Positions 7,945 to 16,246 of a stretch of 64,000 bases of DNA are shown piece by piece. A program made the translations under genes and the position numbers. This DNA comes from SKLM01 sp964575455 (GTDB taxonomy: Bacteria; Chloroflexota; Anaerolineae; B4-G1): contig CAZNRX010000004.1 of NCBI GenBank assembly GCA_964575455.1, forward strand, positions 57,885 through 121,884. Direction: 5' to 3'. The first letter of the stretch is position 1. Each line of letters opens with the position of its first letter. The notes below the pieces were generated by a model, which saw only the letters and a program-made list of their open reading frames with translations, was not told the DNA's origin and ran no database searches.

Positions 7945-9600
7945 CTATTTGACCGGGATGTAGTCCTCAGCCACGATCTCCTGGCCCTCGTCGCTCATGA
8001 TGAAGTCCAGGAAGGCCTTGGCCAGCCCCGTGGGCTCGCCCTTGGTGATCATGTTCAGCGGTCGGACGACCGGGTACTCACCGCTCATCGCGTTGACCAC
8101 CGTCGCCTGGACGCCGTCAATCGCCAGCGCCTTCACGCTGTTGTCCAGGTAGCCAAACGACAGGAAGCCCATCGAGAACGGCGTGCTCGCCACCGTCGTC
8201 TTCACCGCCCCGTTCGAGGGCTGCAGCAACGCCGTGTCCACGATCAGCGACTCGTCCATCACCATGTCCTCGAAGGCGCCGCGCGTGCCCGACCCTTCCT
8301 CACGGCTCACCACAATGATGATCTCATCCGGCCCGCCCAGCTCGCTCCAGTTCGTGATCTCGCCTGCGAAGACCTGCCGCACCTCATCCTTGGTCACGCC
8401 GTCCACCGGCACGTCCGGATGCACCGCGATGGCGATGCCGTCCCGGGCGACGGTGTGCGCGATCAGGTCCGGGTACTCCTCCATCTCCGAGTCTTTCAGC
8501 GCGCGCGAGGCGTTGCCGATCGGCGTCGTCCCCTCAGCCGCCGACTTCACACCCACGCTGGAGCCGCCGCCCTGCACGTCGATCTCGACGTCCGGGTTCT
8601 GTGCCATGAACGCCTCCGCCAGCGCCTGCGCCAACGGCTGCACCGTCGACGAACCGGCCAACTGCAGCTGCCCACCAGCCTCTTCCTCAGGGGCTTCCGC
8701 CGCCGGACCGGAGACCGGGATGTAGTCCTCAGCAACGATCTCCTGACCCTCATCACTGAAGATGAAGTCCAGGAACGCCTTGGCCAGCCCCGTGGGCTCG
8801 CCCTTGGTGATCATGTTCAGCGGGCGCACCACCGGGTACTCGCCGCTTATTGCTGTCGCCACGCTGGCCTCAACGCCGTCAATCGCCAGCGCCTTCACGC
8901 TGTTGTCCAGGTAGCCAAAAGAGAGGAAGCCCATCGAGAACGGCGTGCTCGCCACCGTCGTCTTCACCGCCCCGTTCGAGGGCTGCAGCAACGCCGTGTC
9001 CACGATCAGCGACTCGTCCATCACCATGTCCTCGAAGGCGCCGCGCGTGCCCGACCCTTCCTCACGGCTCACCACAATGATGATCTCATCCGGCCCGCCC
9101 AGCTCGCTCCAGTTCGTGATCTCGCCTGCGAAGACCTGCCGCACCTCATCCTTGGTCACGCCGTCCACCGGCACGTCCGGATGCACCGCGATGGCGATGC
9201 CGTCCCGGGCGATGGTGTGCGCGATCAGGTCCGGGTACTCCTCCATCTCCGAGTCCTTCAGCGCGCGCGACGCGTTGCCAATCGGCGTCGTCCCCTCAGC
9301 CGCCGACTTCACGCCCACGCTGGAGCCGCCGCCCTGCACGTCGATCTCGACGTCCGGGTTCTGCGCCATGAACGCCTCCGCCAGCGCCTGCGCCAGCGGC
9401 TGCACCGTCGACGAGCCTGCCAGCTGCAGCTGCCCGCCAGCCTCTTCCTCTTCTGCGGGTGGCTCAGTTGGAGCCTCCGTCGGCGCCTCTGCGGGTTCTT
9501 CCGTCGGGGTCGCCTGCTGGCACCCCACAACGGTAGCAAGCAGGGTCACAATCAGCAACCCTGCCAGCACGAGACTGAGCTTCTTTCGTCGAGTAGTCAT
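7945..9600 (-). CDS. pstS: Phosphate-binding lipoprotein PstS, tandem two-domain form
   Basis: 551 aa. The ATG at 9600 gives a lipoprotein signal (MTTRRKKLSLVLAGLLIVTLLATVVGC, Cys27) and an acidic Pro/Glu/Thr linker; the ribosome site AAGGAG is rather far (about 12 nt). Two PstS-like domains follow (about residues 55-300 and 309-551), 254 codons apart and almost identical. Each has GSSTVQPLA, GGGSSVGVKSA and REEGSGTRGAFEDMV, the phosphate-contacting loops of high-affinity phosphate-binding proteins. Usual PstS proteins carry one domain of around 300 aa. No pstCAB or phoU is in the window. Regulation: downstream of PhoB-box array C together with the small ORF in front of it. Confidence 0.93.
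   Translation of the reverse strand: MTTRRKKLSLVLAGLLIVTLLATVVGCQQATPTEEPAEAPTEAPTEPPAEEEEAGGQLQLAGSSTVQPLAQALAEAFMAQNPDVEIDVQGGGSSVGVKSAAEGTTPIGNASRALKDSEMEEYPDLIAHTIARDGIAIAVHPDVPVDGVTKDEVRQVFAGEITNWSELGGPDEIIIVVSREEGSGTRGAFEDMVMDESLIVDTALLQPSNGAVKTTVASTPFSMGFLSFGYLDNSVKALAIDGVEASVATAISGEYPVVRPLNMITKGEPTGLAKAFLDFIFSDEGQEIVAEDYIPVSGPAAEAPEEEAGGQLQLAGSSTVQPLAQALAEAFMAQNPDVEIDVQGGGSSVGVKSAAEGTTPIGNASRALKDSEMEEYPDLIAHTVARDGIAIAVHPDVPVDGVTKDEVRQVFAGEITNWSELGGPDEIIIVVSREEGSGTRGAFEDMVMDESLIVDTALLQPSNGAVKTTVASTPFSMGFLSFGYLDNSVKALAIDGVQATVVNAMSGEYPVVRPLNMITKGEPTGLAKAFLDFIMSDEGQEIVAEDYIPVK
7951..9438 (-). repeat. Internal tandem duplication of the PstS domain (period 762 bp)
   Basis: The stretches about 7951-8676 and 8713-9438 are direct repeats 762 bp apart. 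The middle part, 8162-8450 against 8924-9212 (289 bp), is identical base for base, while both flanks carry scattered mostly silent differences (for example 8451 c against 9213 t, and several within 7960-8030 against 8722-8792). This looks like an established duplication partly homogenised by gene conversion and not a fresh or assembly-made copy. Confidence 0.85.
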
Positions 9601-9644
9601 TTCTGCTATCTTCTCCTTTTCCCATAAACGGTCTCTTTGTCCTC

Positions 9645-9905
9645 TCACAGATAGTCAATGGCCAACTCAGAGTCGGTGAGAAACTGCTGAATCTCGGGAC
9701 CCTCGCGGATGCTGACCAAGTTGACTCTATCATCACGCCAGAGGACGAAATGGTACGTATTCCCCTCTTCCGAGGTCGCAGGCGACTGCCAGTCTGAGCG
9801 TGCATAGACGGGCGGTTCGATCTTCCAGCCTCGATCCAGCAACTCCTCAAGGCCAGCTCGAGATGAAAACGGCCGTTTCCCCAGCCGCAATCTTCCCTCA
9901 GTCAT
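9645..9905 (-). CDS. Small protein of unknown function between phoR and pstS
   Basis: 86 aa from the ATG at 9905 (GGGGAG about 9 nt upstream). The frame continues to a GTG at 9971, but those residues (MRRTGCLPEPSCVTACGGEHE) look non-coding. No membrane segment or known motif; residues include RAGLEELLDRGWKIEPPVYARSDWQ and TYHFVLWRDDRVNLVSIREGPEIQQFLTD, consistent with a small alpha/beta domain. It is the first gene after PhoB-box array C and precedes pstS by 44 bp, so it is probably co-induced with pstS. I do not recognise the family. Confidence 0.65.
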   Translation of the reverse strand: MTEGRLRLGKRPFSSRAGLEELLDRGWKIEPPVYARSDWQSPATSEEGNTYHFVLWRDDRVNLVSIREGPEIQQFLTDSELAIDYL

Positions 9906-10032
9906 GGTCTCATGCTCCCCACCACAGGCAGTCACACAGGAAGGCTCGGGCAAGCAGCCCGTCCTCCTCACGATAGGTCGCCCGCTGCTCCCCCACTAGA
10001 GAGGGCAGCACAGCGACCTCATCAACAGGCGC

Positions 10033-10108
10033 ATTGTAGCACGTCGATCTTAAGGGGGTTTTGAGAGGGGTTTAAGGAACTGTTAGTGCTCCATTAACAA
10101 GCGTTTAA
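10033..10108 (-). promoter_or_regulatory. PhoB-box array C (six half-sites) with -10, promoter of small ORF-pstS
   Basis: Six half-sites in perfect 11-bp register: TTAA 10050, TTGA 10061, TTAA 10072, TTAG 10083, TTAA 10094, TTAA 10105. On the minus strand the units are GTTAAACGCTT, GTTAATGGAGC, ACTAACAGTTC, CTTAAACCCCT, CTCAAAACCCC and CTTAAGATCGA. A -10 TACAAT is at 10033-10038, 11 nt after the last half-site. The two distal units overlap the last codons and stop of phoR, so the regulatory array and a coding end share sequence. Confidence 0.8.
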
Positions 10109-11920
10109 CGCAGGAAGCGCGAAGAAAAGGATAGTACCCTTCCCCTCCATGCTCTCTGCCCAGATATGCCCATCGTGGGCCTGAACGATATGCTTGGCGA
10201 TCGAGAGGCCCAGGCCAGTGCCGCCACCGCTCCGCGCTCGGTCAGCCTTGTAGAAGCGCTCAAAGATGCGTGGAAGGTCCTCAGCAGGGATCCCGACACC
10301 GCTGTCCTCGACCTGAATCAACACCCATTCACCAGGCGGTAGAGCCTCCGGTTCCAGGCCAATCGCTACCAAAGCTATCTCTCCGTCGCTGGCGACCCAC
10401 AGACGGCGTGCAGAGACCTCAATCCGCCCACCGGGCGGCGTGAACTTGATCGCATTGTGCACCACGTTCGTCACCACCTGCTGGACACGATCCACGTCGG
10501 CGAGAAGAGAGGGAAGATCCGCGGGCACATCGGTGGTTAGCTCAAGCTGCGCACGCTCTGCTTGCGTGCGCAGCCGCTCAACAGGCGGGATCACCGCCTC
10601 GGCGACCGTTACAGGCTCCAGTCGAATCGGCGCACGCCCGGACTCGATCCTGGAGAGCTGCAACAGCTCCTGAACCATCTGTGTCAGGGCGTCCACCTCC
10701 ACGTCCATGCGGTCCAGAAACCGCTGGGCAGCAGGTGGATCCTCCAAGGCGCCATCCCGAAGCGTATCCACCAGCGCCTTCAGCGCGGCCATCGGGGTCC
10801 GCAGCTCGTGGGAGATATTGCTGATGAAGTCACGACGCACCGCCTCCAATCGACGCAGACGCGTCAGATCCTGCAGGATGATGAGGCACGCCCGTTCATC
10901 CTCGCGAAGCGGCGTGGCGATGACCTGCAAGAAGGCGTCGCGTCGGTCCATCTCGATCGGCTCGACCTGCTCCTCTCCCTCTCTGTAGCATCGCCGCCAG
11001 AGATCGATGATGCGATGATCGCGGGCCACCTGTGCGAAGGAGCGACCCAAGGACTGTCGCCTATTCGCGCCGAGGAGGCTTGCCGCCGCCGGGTTGATCA
11101 GTTGCACGATGCCCTGGGTGTCGGTGATGAGAACCCCGTCGGCCATATTATCGAGGACGGCGGACAACTGATTCTGCTGTTCGGTCAGTGAGTTGATCGT
11201 CTTCCGCAGTTGAATGGCCATCTGGTTAAAAGAGCGGGTCAACTCGCCGATCTCATCCTGCGTCGTGGGCAGGAGGCGGGCGCTCAGATCTCCATCCGCC
11301 GTGCGATGGACGACCTCGGTCAGGCGGCGCACGGGCCGTGCTATCCGCTCAGCAATGAACACGGCCAAGATCGCCGCACCAAGCACGAGCAGAAAAGCAA
11401 CGAAGAGGATCACCCGGCGCAGGCGCGCCACCTGCGCCTCAACCCAGCTGACCGGGAGAGCAACGCGCGCGAAACCTCGTACCTCTTCACCTGACCGTAC
11501 AGAGACCGCCGCGTACATCATCTCATATCCCACCGTCCGGCTGAGCCGCGTGCTGATGCCCTGGCCTTCATCCAGAGCCTCCTGCACCTCCGGACGAAGC
11601 AGATGGTTATCCATCTGCTTCCACTCGGCGTGAGAGTCCCCCAGCACCTCTCCGTCAGCATCGATGAACGTAACACGAGCGTCGAGCAGATCCGCGTAGT
11701 GCTGAGCCAAGCCGTCGAATCGACCTCCGGTCGCATCCCACGCCGGCACTACCTCCACGGCATCGCCGACCAGCTTAGCTTCGGCGGTCAGCTTCTCTTG
11801 CAGCTCCTCCAGATACGACTGGCGAACCACATCCGAGAGGTAGACGGACATACCACCCATGGCCAGCAGGAGCAGAAGCAAATAGGGGACAGCGATTCGC
11901 CAGCGGAGGCTGCGGAACAT
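10094..11920 (-). CDS. phoR: Phosphate-regulon sensor histidine kinase PhoR
   Basis: 608 aa from an ATG with AAGGA 5 nt upstream. Membrane segments at about 9-29 and 168-190 flank an extracytoplasmic domain; HAMP about 191-245; PAS about 251-350 (NMADGVLITDTQGIVQLINPAA); HisKA with the phospho-accepting His371 in SNISHELRTP; HATPase with N box (NVVHNAIKFTPPGG), G1 (VEDSGVGIP) and G2 (GGTGLGLSIAKHIV). Extracytoplasmic-HAMP-PAS-HisKA-HATPase is the layout of Gram-positive-type PhoR. It follows phoB by 16 bp, so the two form one unit. Naming rests on this layout and on the adjacent pstS. Confidence 0.9.
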   Translation of the reverse strand: MFRSLRWRIAVPYLLLLLLAMGGMSVYLSDVVRQSYLEELQEKLTAEAKLVGDAVEVVPAWDATGGRFDGLAQHYADLLDARVTFIDADGEVLGDSHAEWKQMDNHLLRPEVQEALDEGQGISTRLSRTVGYEMMYAAVSVRSGEEVRGFARVALPVSWVEAQVARLRRVILFVAFLLVLGAAILAVFIAERIARPVRRLTEVVHRTADGDLSARLLPTTQDEIGELTRSFNQMAIQLRKTINSLTEQQNQLSAVLDNMADGVLITDTQGIVQLINPAAASLLGANRRQSLGRSFAQVARDHRIIDLWRRCYREGEEQVEPIEMDRRDAFLQVIATPLREDERACLIILQDLTRLRRLEAVRRDFISNISHELRTPMAALKALVDTLRDGALEDPPAAQRFLDRMDVEVDALTQMVQELLQLSRIESGRAPIRLEPVTVAEAVIPPVERLRTQAERAQLELTTDVPADLPSLLADVDRVQQVVTNVVHNAIKFTPPGGRIEVSARRLWVASDGEIALVAIGLEPEALPPGEWVLIQVEDSGVGIPAEDLPRIFERFYKADRARSGGGTGLGLSIAKHIVQAHDGHIWAESMEGKGTILFFALPALNAC

Positions 11921-11936
11921 GCGTCCTTACCCCGAC

Positions 11937-12644
11937 CTAGCCTTCAAAGCGGTACCCGACGCCCCGGATCGTGATAATCCTGATCGGGTTCTTGGGATCC
12001 GGTTCGATCTTCTCTCGCAACCAGTGCACGTGCACATCAACCGTGCGACTCCCTCCGTCGTAGTCCCAGCCCCAGACCCTCTCCAGGATCAGGTCGCGGG
12101 AGAGCACGATGCCACGATGGCGCGCCAAGAAGGTCAACAGGTCATACTCCCGTGGCTTCAGATGGAGGTTCTCACCCTTCCGCGTCACCTCGCGGCGAGA
12201 CATATCGATACGCAGATCATCGAAAACCAACGTCTGCTCGTCTCTCACCCCATCTTCGACCGAAAGCTCCTCTCGAATGAGCCGTTCGCGGCGAAGCAGA
12301 GCCTTGACCCGCGCCATGAGCTCCCGCATGCTGAAGGGCTTCGTCATGTAGTCATCGGCCCCAACCTCGAGCCCGACCACCTTGTCAACCTCCTCATCGC
12401 GGGCAGTGAGCATCAGAATGGGCACGTTCATCTCCTGGCGCAAGATACGGCAGACCTCGATACCGTCGATGCCAGGGAGCATAAGGTCAAGGACGATCAG
12501 ATCGGGCTGCTCCTTCCTGGCCACATCGAGAGCACTATGACCATCCACGGCCGTCAGAACTTCGTAGTCCTGGCGGGATAGATTGTACTCCAACGTCTCC
12601 ACCAGGGTAGGCTCGTCCTCCACGACAAGTACTTTCCCACTCAT
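11937..12644 (-). CDS. phoB: Phosphate-regulon response regulator PhoB (OmpR family)
   Basis: 235 aa. Receiver domain residues 1-120 with acidic pocket D10/E11, phospho-acceptor Asp53 (LIVLDLMLPG), Thr in LMLTAR and Lys in MTKPF. OmpR/PhoB winged helix about 135-233 (HLKPREYDLLTFLARHRGIVLSRDLILERVWG, RTVDVHVHWLREKIE, ITIRGVGYRFEG). Such regulators bind tandem direct repeats one helical turn apart, which matches the three 11-bp arrays found nearby. The ATG at 12644 has AAGGGG about 7 nt upstream. No similar array lies in front of phoB itself, so autoregulation is not evident. Confidence 0.93.
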   Translation of the reverse strand: MSGKVLVVEDEPTLVETLEYNLSRQDYEVLTAVDGHSALDVARKEQPDLIVLDLMLPGIDGIEVCRILRQEMNVPILMLTARDEEVDKVVGLEVGADDYMTKPFSMRELMARVKALLRRERLIREELSVEDGVRDEQTLVFDDLRIDMSRREVTRKGENLHLKPREYDLLTFLARHRGIVLSRDLILERVWGWDYDGGSRTVDVHVHWLREKIEPDPKNPIRIITIRGVGYRFEG

Positions 12645-12708
12645 AAGTCAGCCCCTTCTCCCATCGTCTTGATACGGCAAAGACTCCAACGGCTCCAGCA
12701 CCAGCGTG

Positions 12709-12816
12709 AGAAGCCACGACTGGCACCACAGCGACTTCGAAACGCTCCAGAAGTCGCAGCGGCAGATCGCAGCTGCTGCCCGTCACAAGGCCAATCGTCC
12801 TCTCCGACTGAGCCAT
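12709..12816 (-). pseudogene. DegV-family N-terminal fragment
   Basis: From an ATG at 12816 (GGGAGG about 9 nt upstream) the frame reads MAQSERTIGLVTGSSCD then LPLRLLERFEVAVVPVV, which resembles the start of DegV-type fatty-acid-binding proteins (usually VTDSSCDLP...VVPL). After about 36 codons the homology stops and unrelated sequence runs into phoB in another frame. Most of the gene is gone. It now lies in the predicted 5' leader of phoB. Confidence 0.5.
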
Positions 12817-12843
12817 TCCTCTTTACCCTCCCAACGAGCACGG

Positions 12844-12872
12844 ATTGTACTATGCTCCGGTCGTACGAGCAA
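12844..12872 (-). promoter_or_regulatory. Candidate promoter of phoB-phoR
   Basis: On the minus strand TTGCTC (12867-12872), 17-bp spacer, TACAAT (12844-12849). It would give a leader of about 190 nt containing the DegV remnant. Divergent from the promoter at 12882-12910. Confidence 0.4.
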
Positions 12873-12881
12873 GCATCCAAG

Positions 12882-12910
12882 TTCCTAGCAGAGAGAGGAC
12901 ATGCTATAAT
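12882..12910 (+). promoter_or_regulatory. Promoter of the carboxylate-amine ligase gene
   Basis: Extended -10 TGC-TATAAT (hexamer 12905-12910) with a weak -35 TTCCTA at 12882-12887, spacer 17. The leader to the ATG at 12932 would be only about 15 nt and is mostly the GGGAGG ribosome site. Confidence 0.6.
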
Positions 12911-12931
12911 GGTATGCAGGGAGGTGCAGAC

Positions 12932-14038
12932 ATGATCGAACCGTCGCTGACCATCGGCATCGAAGAGGAATATCAGATCATCGATCCCAAGACGCGAGAG
13001 CTCCGTTCCTACGTCCAACAGTTCTTGGAGCGAGGTGAGGCCGTGCTCTCAGATCAGCTTCGGCCCGAGTTTCTACAGTCGCAGATCGAGGCCGGAACCC
13101 AGATCTGCAAGGATATGGCCGAGGCGCGGGCGGAGCTCATTCGAATTCGCCGCTCCATCCTGAGGCTCGCTGACAACGCTGGCCTTTGGGTGGCCGCAGC
13201 GGGCACACATCCATTCTCCTCCTGGGTCAAACAACGCGTTTCACCGTTTGGGCGGTATCCAGAGTTGGTTCGCTTCTTGCAGGACGTGGGACGCCAGCTG
13301 CTGGTCTTTGGGATGCACGTTCACATCGGCATTGAGGACGACGAACTGCTGATCGAGGTGATGAATCAGCTGCGCTACTTCCTCCCCCATCTACTCGCCC
13401 TCTCGACCAGCTCGCCCTTCTGGCATGGTCGCGCCACCGGCTTGAAGTCCTATCGCAGCGTCGTCTTCGAGAACCTGCCGCGCACGGGGATCCCCCAGCA
13501 GTTCGAGTCCCACGCCAGCTACCGCAGCTACGTCAGCACGCTCCTGGCCACCGGCAGCATCGCCGAACCGACCCACATCTGGTGGGATGTGCGCCCAAGT
13601 GAGAAGTTCCCCACCTTGGAGATCCGCATTCCCGACATGTGCACGCGGATCGAAGAGACCCTTTGTCTGGTCGCCCTGGTGCAGGCGCTGGCCGCGAAGC
13701 TGATCCAGCTGCGACGCGCTAACCAGTCTTGGCGCCTGTACCGGAAGTACCTGATCGACGAGAACAAGTGGCGGGCGTTGCGCTACGGCATTGATGGGAA
13801 GCTGATCGACTTCGGCAAGAAGCAGGAAGTGCCCTTTCCCCAGTTGGTCGAGGAGATCCTGACGTTGGTGGACGATGTGGTCGACGATTTAGGAAGCCGC
13901 CAGGAGGTTGAGTACGCCTATACCATCCTGCGCGAGGGCACCAGCGCCGACCGCCAGCTAGCCGTCTATCGGCAGACCGGCAACCTCCATGCGGTCGTCG
14001 ACCACGTGGCCAAGGAGACACGCGAGGGGATTGCATAG
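12932..14038 (+). CDS. Carboxylate-amine ligase, YbdK/GCS2 family
   Basis: 368 aa, the usual size for YbdK-type enzymes. The ATG at 12932 has GGGAGG 7 nt upstream; an upstream in-frame start at 12845 overlaps the promoter. GCS2-family signatures: LTIGIEEEYQIIDPKTREL at the N-terminus (metal-binding acidic residues), FGMHVHIGI, LEIRIPDMCTRIEETL and SYRSYVSTLLATGSI. Family members ligate glutamate to an amine such as cysteine in an ATP-dependent reaction; the real substrate of YbdK-type members is often unknown. Transcribed alone from a clear promoter, divergent from phoBR. Confidence 0.88.
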   Translation: MIEPSLTIGIEEEYQIIDPKTRELRSYVQQFLERGEAVLSDQLRPEFLQSQIEAGTQICKDMAEARAELIRIRRSILRLADNAGLWVAAAGTHPFSSWVKQRVSPFGRYPELVRFLQDVGRQLLVFGMHVHIGIEDDELLIEVMNQLRYFLPHLLALSTSSPFWHGRATGLKSYRSVVFENLPRTGIPQQFESHASYRSYVSTLLATGSIAEPTHIWWDVRPSEKFPTLEIRIPDMCTRIEETLCLVALVQALAAKLIQLRRANQSWRLYRKYLIDENKWRALRYGIDGKLIDFGKKQEVPFPQLVEEILTLVDDVVDDLGSRQEVEYAYTILREGTSADRQLAVYRQTGNLHAVVDHVAKETREGIA

Positions 14039-14060
14039 GCTGGCATCTTGCTGGACGCAA

Positions 14061-14089
14061 TTGACACTTGTCACGCACTGTGCTAACAT
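14061..14089 (+). promoter_or_regulatory. Promoter of the site-2 protease gene
   Basis: Consensus TTGACA at 14061-14066, 17-bp spacer, extended -10 TGC-TAACAT (14084-14089). The leader to the ATG at 14276 is about 180 nt; no obvious structured element was seen in it. Confidence 0.6.
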
Positions 14090-14275
14090 CGGCATCGGTA
14101 GCGCCCGTCATGGAGCATCCCACGTGGGCCAGGCAGATCGCCGATGGGGCCGCTCCCTGACGTCACATCTACAGATCTGCCGCCAGCGGTACCCTTCGCC
14201 ACTCGGCCCGAGCAGCTCGCCGAATCGGCATCGAGAAAGGCTTTATGGCGATCTTTCTTCCAAGGAGGTCATAGG

Positions 14276-15391
14276 ATGACCAGCTTCAAGCTCTTCAGCG
14301 TCCAAGGCATTGACATCAAGGTGCACATCACGTTCCCCCTGATCCTGATCTGGACTGCTGTTCAGTTCGGCGCCATGGGTCAAAGCGGCTTCTCGCTTTC
14401 AGGGGCTGCATTCGGGGTGGTGGTTACCCTGCTGCTCTTCGTCTGCGTCGTCATTCACGAGCTCTCGCACAGCCTCACCTCGACGTGGATGGGCTATCCG
14501 GTGAAGAACATCGTTCTGCTGCCGCTGGGAGGGGTTGCCCAGATCGAGGAGATGCCCAAGGGCCCAGGCGAGGAGCTCCTGATGGCCATCGCCGGCCCAC
14601 TCAGCAACGTTGTGATCGCCATCGTCCTTGCGGTGATCAGCCTCTTGACCCCAACGAGCCTATTCGCTGACCTGCAAAGGATCTTCACGGGTTTCACAAG
14701 TCTGGGTTGGCAGGACACGCTTCCCTATCTGATCTTCACCAATATCTGGCTGGCCGCCTTCAACCTCATCCCCGCCTTCCCGATGGATGGCGGGCGGGTG
14801 CTGCGCTCGCTGCTGGCGACCGTCATGCCACAGGCACGGGCCACGGGCGTCGCTGTCCGCATCGGCCAGGCCTTCGCATGGATCCTGGGCTTTGGCGGCC
14901 TGCTGACGGGAAACTTGATCCTTGTTCTGATCGCGATCTTCGTCTATTCTGGCGCCGCCCAGGAAGGACGTATGACCCGAATTCGTGACATTCTGGAGGG
15001 CATGAGAGTCGAGCAGGCGTTCTCTCGCAACGTTCTAGCCGTCTCCCCAGATGACCCGGTTAGCCACGCCGCCGACTTGACGCTCGAAAGCTTCCAGGCC
15101 GACTTCCCGGTATGTGATGGTAGGGAGATCGTGGGGCTGCTGACGCACACCGATATCATTCGTGCTCTCAAGCTGCGAGAATCGGACACACCAATCCGCC
15201 AGGTGATGAAGACGGATTTCCCCACGCTCCAGCCGGACGATGGGCTCTTCGAGGTCCACCAGCGGATGCAGTCATCGAGCCTCGATGCGTTGCCCGTCAT
15301 CGAGGGCGGGCAGTTTGCCGGGCTGCTCACGAGCAAGGACGTGAACGAGGCCTATCAACTCCTGTCGATCAACCAGGATCTGCAGGATTAG
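14276..15391 (+). CDS. Site-2 protease (M50) with C-terminal CBS pair
   Basis: 371 aa from the ATG at 14276, preceded by a full AAGGAGGT ribosome site. Membrane zinc metalloprotease: HELSH at 61-65 inside a hydrophobic helix, LMAIAGPLSNV at about 102-112, and second metal motif in NLIPAFPMDGGRVLR (Asp171). About six membrane segments in the first 230 residues. Two CBS domains follow (about 235-365: VSHAADLTLESF..., LFEVHQRMQSSSLDALPVIEGG), which usually bind adenine nucleotides and may gate the protease. These enzymes cut membrane-embedded substrates such as anti-sigma factors; no such partner is next to it here. Confidence 0.92.
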   Translation: MTSFKLFSVQGIDIKVHITFPLILIWTAVQFGAMGQSGFSLSGAAFGVVVTLLLFVCVVIHELSHSLTSTWMGYPVKNIVLLPLGGVAQIEEMPKGPGEELLMAIAGPLSNVVIAIVLAVISLLTPTSLFADLQRIFTGFTSLGWQDTLPYLIFTNIWLAAFNLIPAFPMDGGRVLRSLLATVMPQARATGVAVRIGQAFAWILGFGGLLTGNLILVLIAIFVYSGAAQEGRMTRIRDILEGMRVEQAFSRNVLAVSPDDPVSHAADLTLESFQADFPVCDGREIVGLLTHTDIIRALKLRESDTPIRQVMKTDFPTLQPDDGLFEVHQRMQSSSLDALPVIEGGQFAGLLTSKDVNEAYQLLSINQDLQD

Positions 15392-15494
15392 CTGCAAGGC
15401 ATCTAGCTCCAATGAGGGGGGCTGCGTCGAACCGTTGCAATCAGCCACTTGCTGCCGGCCATGCATTCCCACAGCGAGCGGCAGCGCTGCGCCT

Positions 15495-16151
15495 ATGCCT
15501 GGGGTATCCTCGCTTCCTCCAGTGATCTCCATCGCCGAAGCGAGGGCACTCTATGACGGCGCCGACGCCGTCCACGACTTCGACCACGTTCTGCGGGTAT
15601 TGAGACTGGCAGAGCGCATCGCACAAGCCGAGAGGGCCGACCTGCCTATCGTACGGACGGCGGCCCTCCTCCACGACGTCGGGCGGGAAGAGGCCCAGGC
15701 GGCAGGGGTCGACCACGCCATCGCAGCCGCTGCCCGCGCCCGGGAGATCCTCGCGGAGCTCCCGGCGACCACGGTCCAGGCGGTGACCCACGCGATCGGC
15801 GCCCATCGCTTCCGGACCGAGCCGGAACCGCGCACGCTGGAGGCCAAGGTCCTCTTTGACGCTGATAAGCTCGACGCAATCGGGGCGATAGGCGTGGCGC
15901 GAGCTTTCGCCTACGGCGGCGCTCACGGGCAGCGACTCTGGGTCCCTCTCACCTCCGTGGACCTCGATCGGTGGAAGGCCCGGGGCGACGACCCGGACAC
16001 ACATACCCCGGTCCACGAGTTCGTGGTCAAGCTATCTCGCATCAAGCACCACCTCTTCACCCCGACAGGGCGCAGCATCGCCACAGCGCGCCACGAAGCA
16101 ATGGTCGCCTTCTTTGAACGCCTTGGCAAGGAGGTCCGAGGATTAGCCTAG
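15495..16151 (+). CDS. HD-domain phosphohydrolase
   Basis: About 218 aa. HD superfamily residues: HDFDHVLRV near the N-terminus, LLHDVGREEAQ (the HD doublet), HAIAAAARAREIL and DADKLDAIGAIGVARAF, which match YedJ-like HD hydrolases acting on nucleotides or other phosphomonoesters. The start is uncertain: no good ribosome site; the frame opens with a TTG at 15435, an ATG lies at 15495, and a GTG just before VISIAEAR is possible. It follows the protease gene by about 100 bp. Confidence 0.8.
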   Translation: MPGVSSLPPVISIAEARALYDGADAVHDFDHVLRVLRLAERIAQAERADLPIVRTAALLHDVGREEAQAAGVDHAIAAAARAREILAELPATTVQAVTHAIGAHRFRTEPEPRTLEAKVLFDADKLDAIGAIGVARAFAYGGAHGQRLWVPLTSVDLDRWKARGDDPDTHTPVHEFVVKLSRIKHHLFTPTGRSIATARHEAMVAFFERLGKEVRGLA

Positions 16152-16175
16152 CGTGAGCCCAGGCAGATATCCCAT

Positions 16176-16204
16176 TTGACAGCGGCGGTGTCTGGGTGTA
16201 GCAT
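16176..16204 (+). promoter_or_regulatory. Promoter of the recombinase-like gene
   Basis: Consensus TTGACA at 16176-16181, 17-bp spacer, TAGCAT at 16199-16204. It lies about 45 nt upstream of the GTG start at 16247. Confidence 0.6.
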
Positions 16205-16246
16205 GGCGTCACGCCGTGCTATACGAAGTAAGAGAAGGAGGGTCAA

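Noticed and set aside
7831..9627. 598-codon frame antisense to pstS
   Set aside because: Arg/His-rich, repeats because the pstS DNA repeats, no ribosome site; a shadow of the real gene.
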